From Chamaelirium japonicum (taxonomy: Eukaryota; Streptophyta; Magnoliopsida; Liliales; Melanthiaceae), in NCBI GenBank assembly GCA_947650365.1, contig OX393549.1:12592073-12656072 (forward strand): 64,000 bases of DNA, given 5' to 3'. Positions within the stretch are counted from its first letter, which is position 1, and the number at the start of each line of letters is the position of its first letter. This document shows positions 63,584 to 64,000 of this stretch, in pieces. The position numbers and the translations under genes were made by a program. Under the pieces are notes generated by a model that was not told the DNA's origin, made no database searches, and saw only the letters and a program-made list of their open reading frames with translations.

Positions 63584-64000
63584 CTCAAGGTGGATCATGC
63601 ACCAAGAGATTGTCAATCAAAGACCGAAAGCGTGGCGTAGGGTGTGACTTCATGAAGAAGTCAGCTATCGCTCTACTGAGGGAACGAAGGGTAGTGAGAT
63701 CGTCTTGGCCTCATACTCCTGTCGGACGAAGTGGCAATCAATCTTGAAGTGCTTTGTCCTCTCATAAAAAACTGGATTGCTAGCAATCTGAATAGCACTC
63801 CGGTTATCACATTGAAGTGGAGTAGGCCTGAAGAAAGCAACACTGAGATCACTGAGGAGACGCCGAAGGTGGACTATCTCCTTGGTCGTGGAGACCATGG
63901 CCTCTACTCAACTTCAGTGCTGGAAACATACCACTTTCTGCTTCTTGCTGCGCTAGGATATCAGAGAGTCGCCATTCGCCAAAAAACAAACAGTAACCAG
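63584..64000 (-). pseudogene. copy E RNase H, C-terminal part
   Basis: The minus strand reads CFLANGDSLIS, RSKKQKVV, then a stop or shift near 63900. Then come MVSTTKEIVHLRRLLSDLSV, PLQCDNRSAIQIASNPVFYE, HFKIDCHFVRQEYEAKTI and LPFVPSVER. The Asp in CDN and the DCHF block are intact. The Glu region (usually STEVEYRAM) is damaged by a stop. The frame changes again near 63665 before the C-terminus. Confidence 0.85.

Larger units (their letters stand above)
63421..64000 (-). mobile_element. Ty1/copia element, copy E (3' end only)
   Basis: The 3' LTR, polypurine tract and RNase H lie on the minus strand; the element continues beyond 64000. It is related to but distinct from copies A and D: the RNase H wording is similar and the 151-bp LTR has the same layout. 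Confidence 0.88.

Overview
This window looks like intergenic heterochromatin from a large angiosperm genome. The evidence is a dense pile of LTR retrotransposons with plant hallmarks (tRNA-Met primer sites reading TGGTATCAGAGC, a Tat-type Ty3/gypsy element with two RNase H domains, a TRIM, Tourist-like MITEs) and one exon of a plant RABC2-type Rab GTPase. I cannot name the species. I found no rRNA, tRNA or CRISPR features and no complete host gene.

Layout. (1) 1-4523: 3' part of a Ty1/copia element (copy A, + strand), split by a solo LTR at 2286-3610 (5-bp duplication CCGAG). (2) 4524-7460: host-like DNA with a long-TIR MITE and, at 6407-6554 on the minus strand, exon 1 of a RABC2-like gene with a CT-repeat 5' leader; later exons are not visible. 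(3) 7461-9748: a badly decayed copia (copy B). (4) 9751-13580: two inverted-repeat elements, a hairpin and unassigned DNA. (5) 13586-43652: a ~15.6-kb Tat-lineage Ty3/gypsy element on the minus strand (duplication CCAGT), stretched to 30 kb by two nested insertions: a 9,993-bp copia (copy C, 18831-28823, duplication GTGGA) whose polyprotein has only one stop codon, and a 4,468-bp giant palindrome (37923-42390, duplication GATGA) inside the 5' LTR. (6) 43653-49191: MITEs, a poly-A-tailed retroposed segment, microsatellites and a TRIM. (7) 49192-59724: a complete but dead copia on the minus strand (copy D, same 139-bp LTR family as copy A), split by a gag-protease-only Ty3/gypsy element (49647-54734, duplication GTAGT). 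(8) 61028-63081: a non-autonomous copia-type element (duplication GTGAT) lacking recognisable pol. (9) 63421-64000: the 3' end of another copia (copy E), continuing past the window.

How the pieces relate. The older Tat and copia D elements served as targets for younger insertions. The duplications, primer sites and polypurine tracts make the nesting order readable. Copies A, D, E and the non-autonomous element share U5-type LTR ends containing AAACCCTAG, so they probably form one extended copia group. Most premature stops I could place are explained by C-to-T or G-to-A changes, as expected of methylated, silenced repeats. The most unusual object is the palindrome: two outward-facing, LTR-like arms joined head to head through tandem-repeat arrays, inserted with a clean 5-bp duplication.
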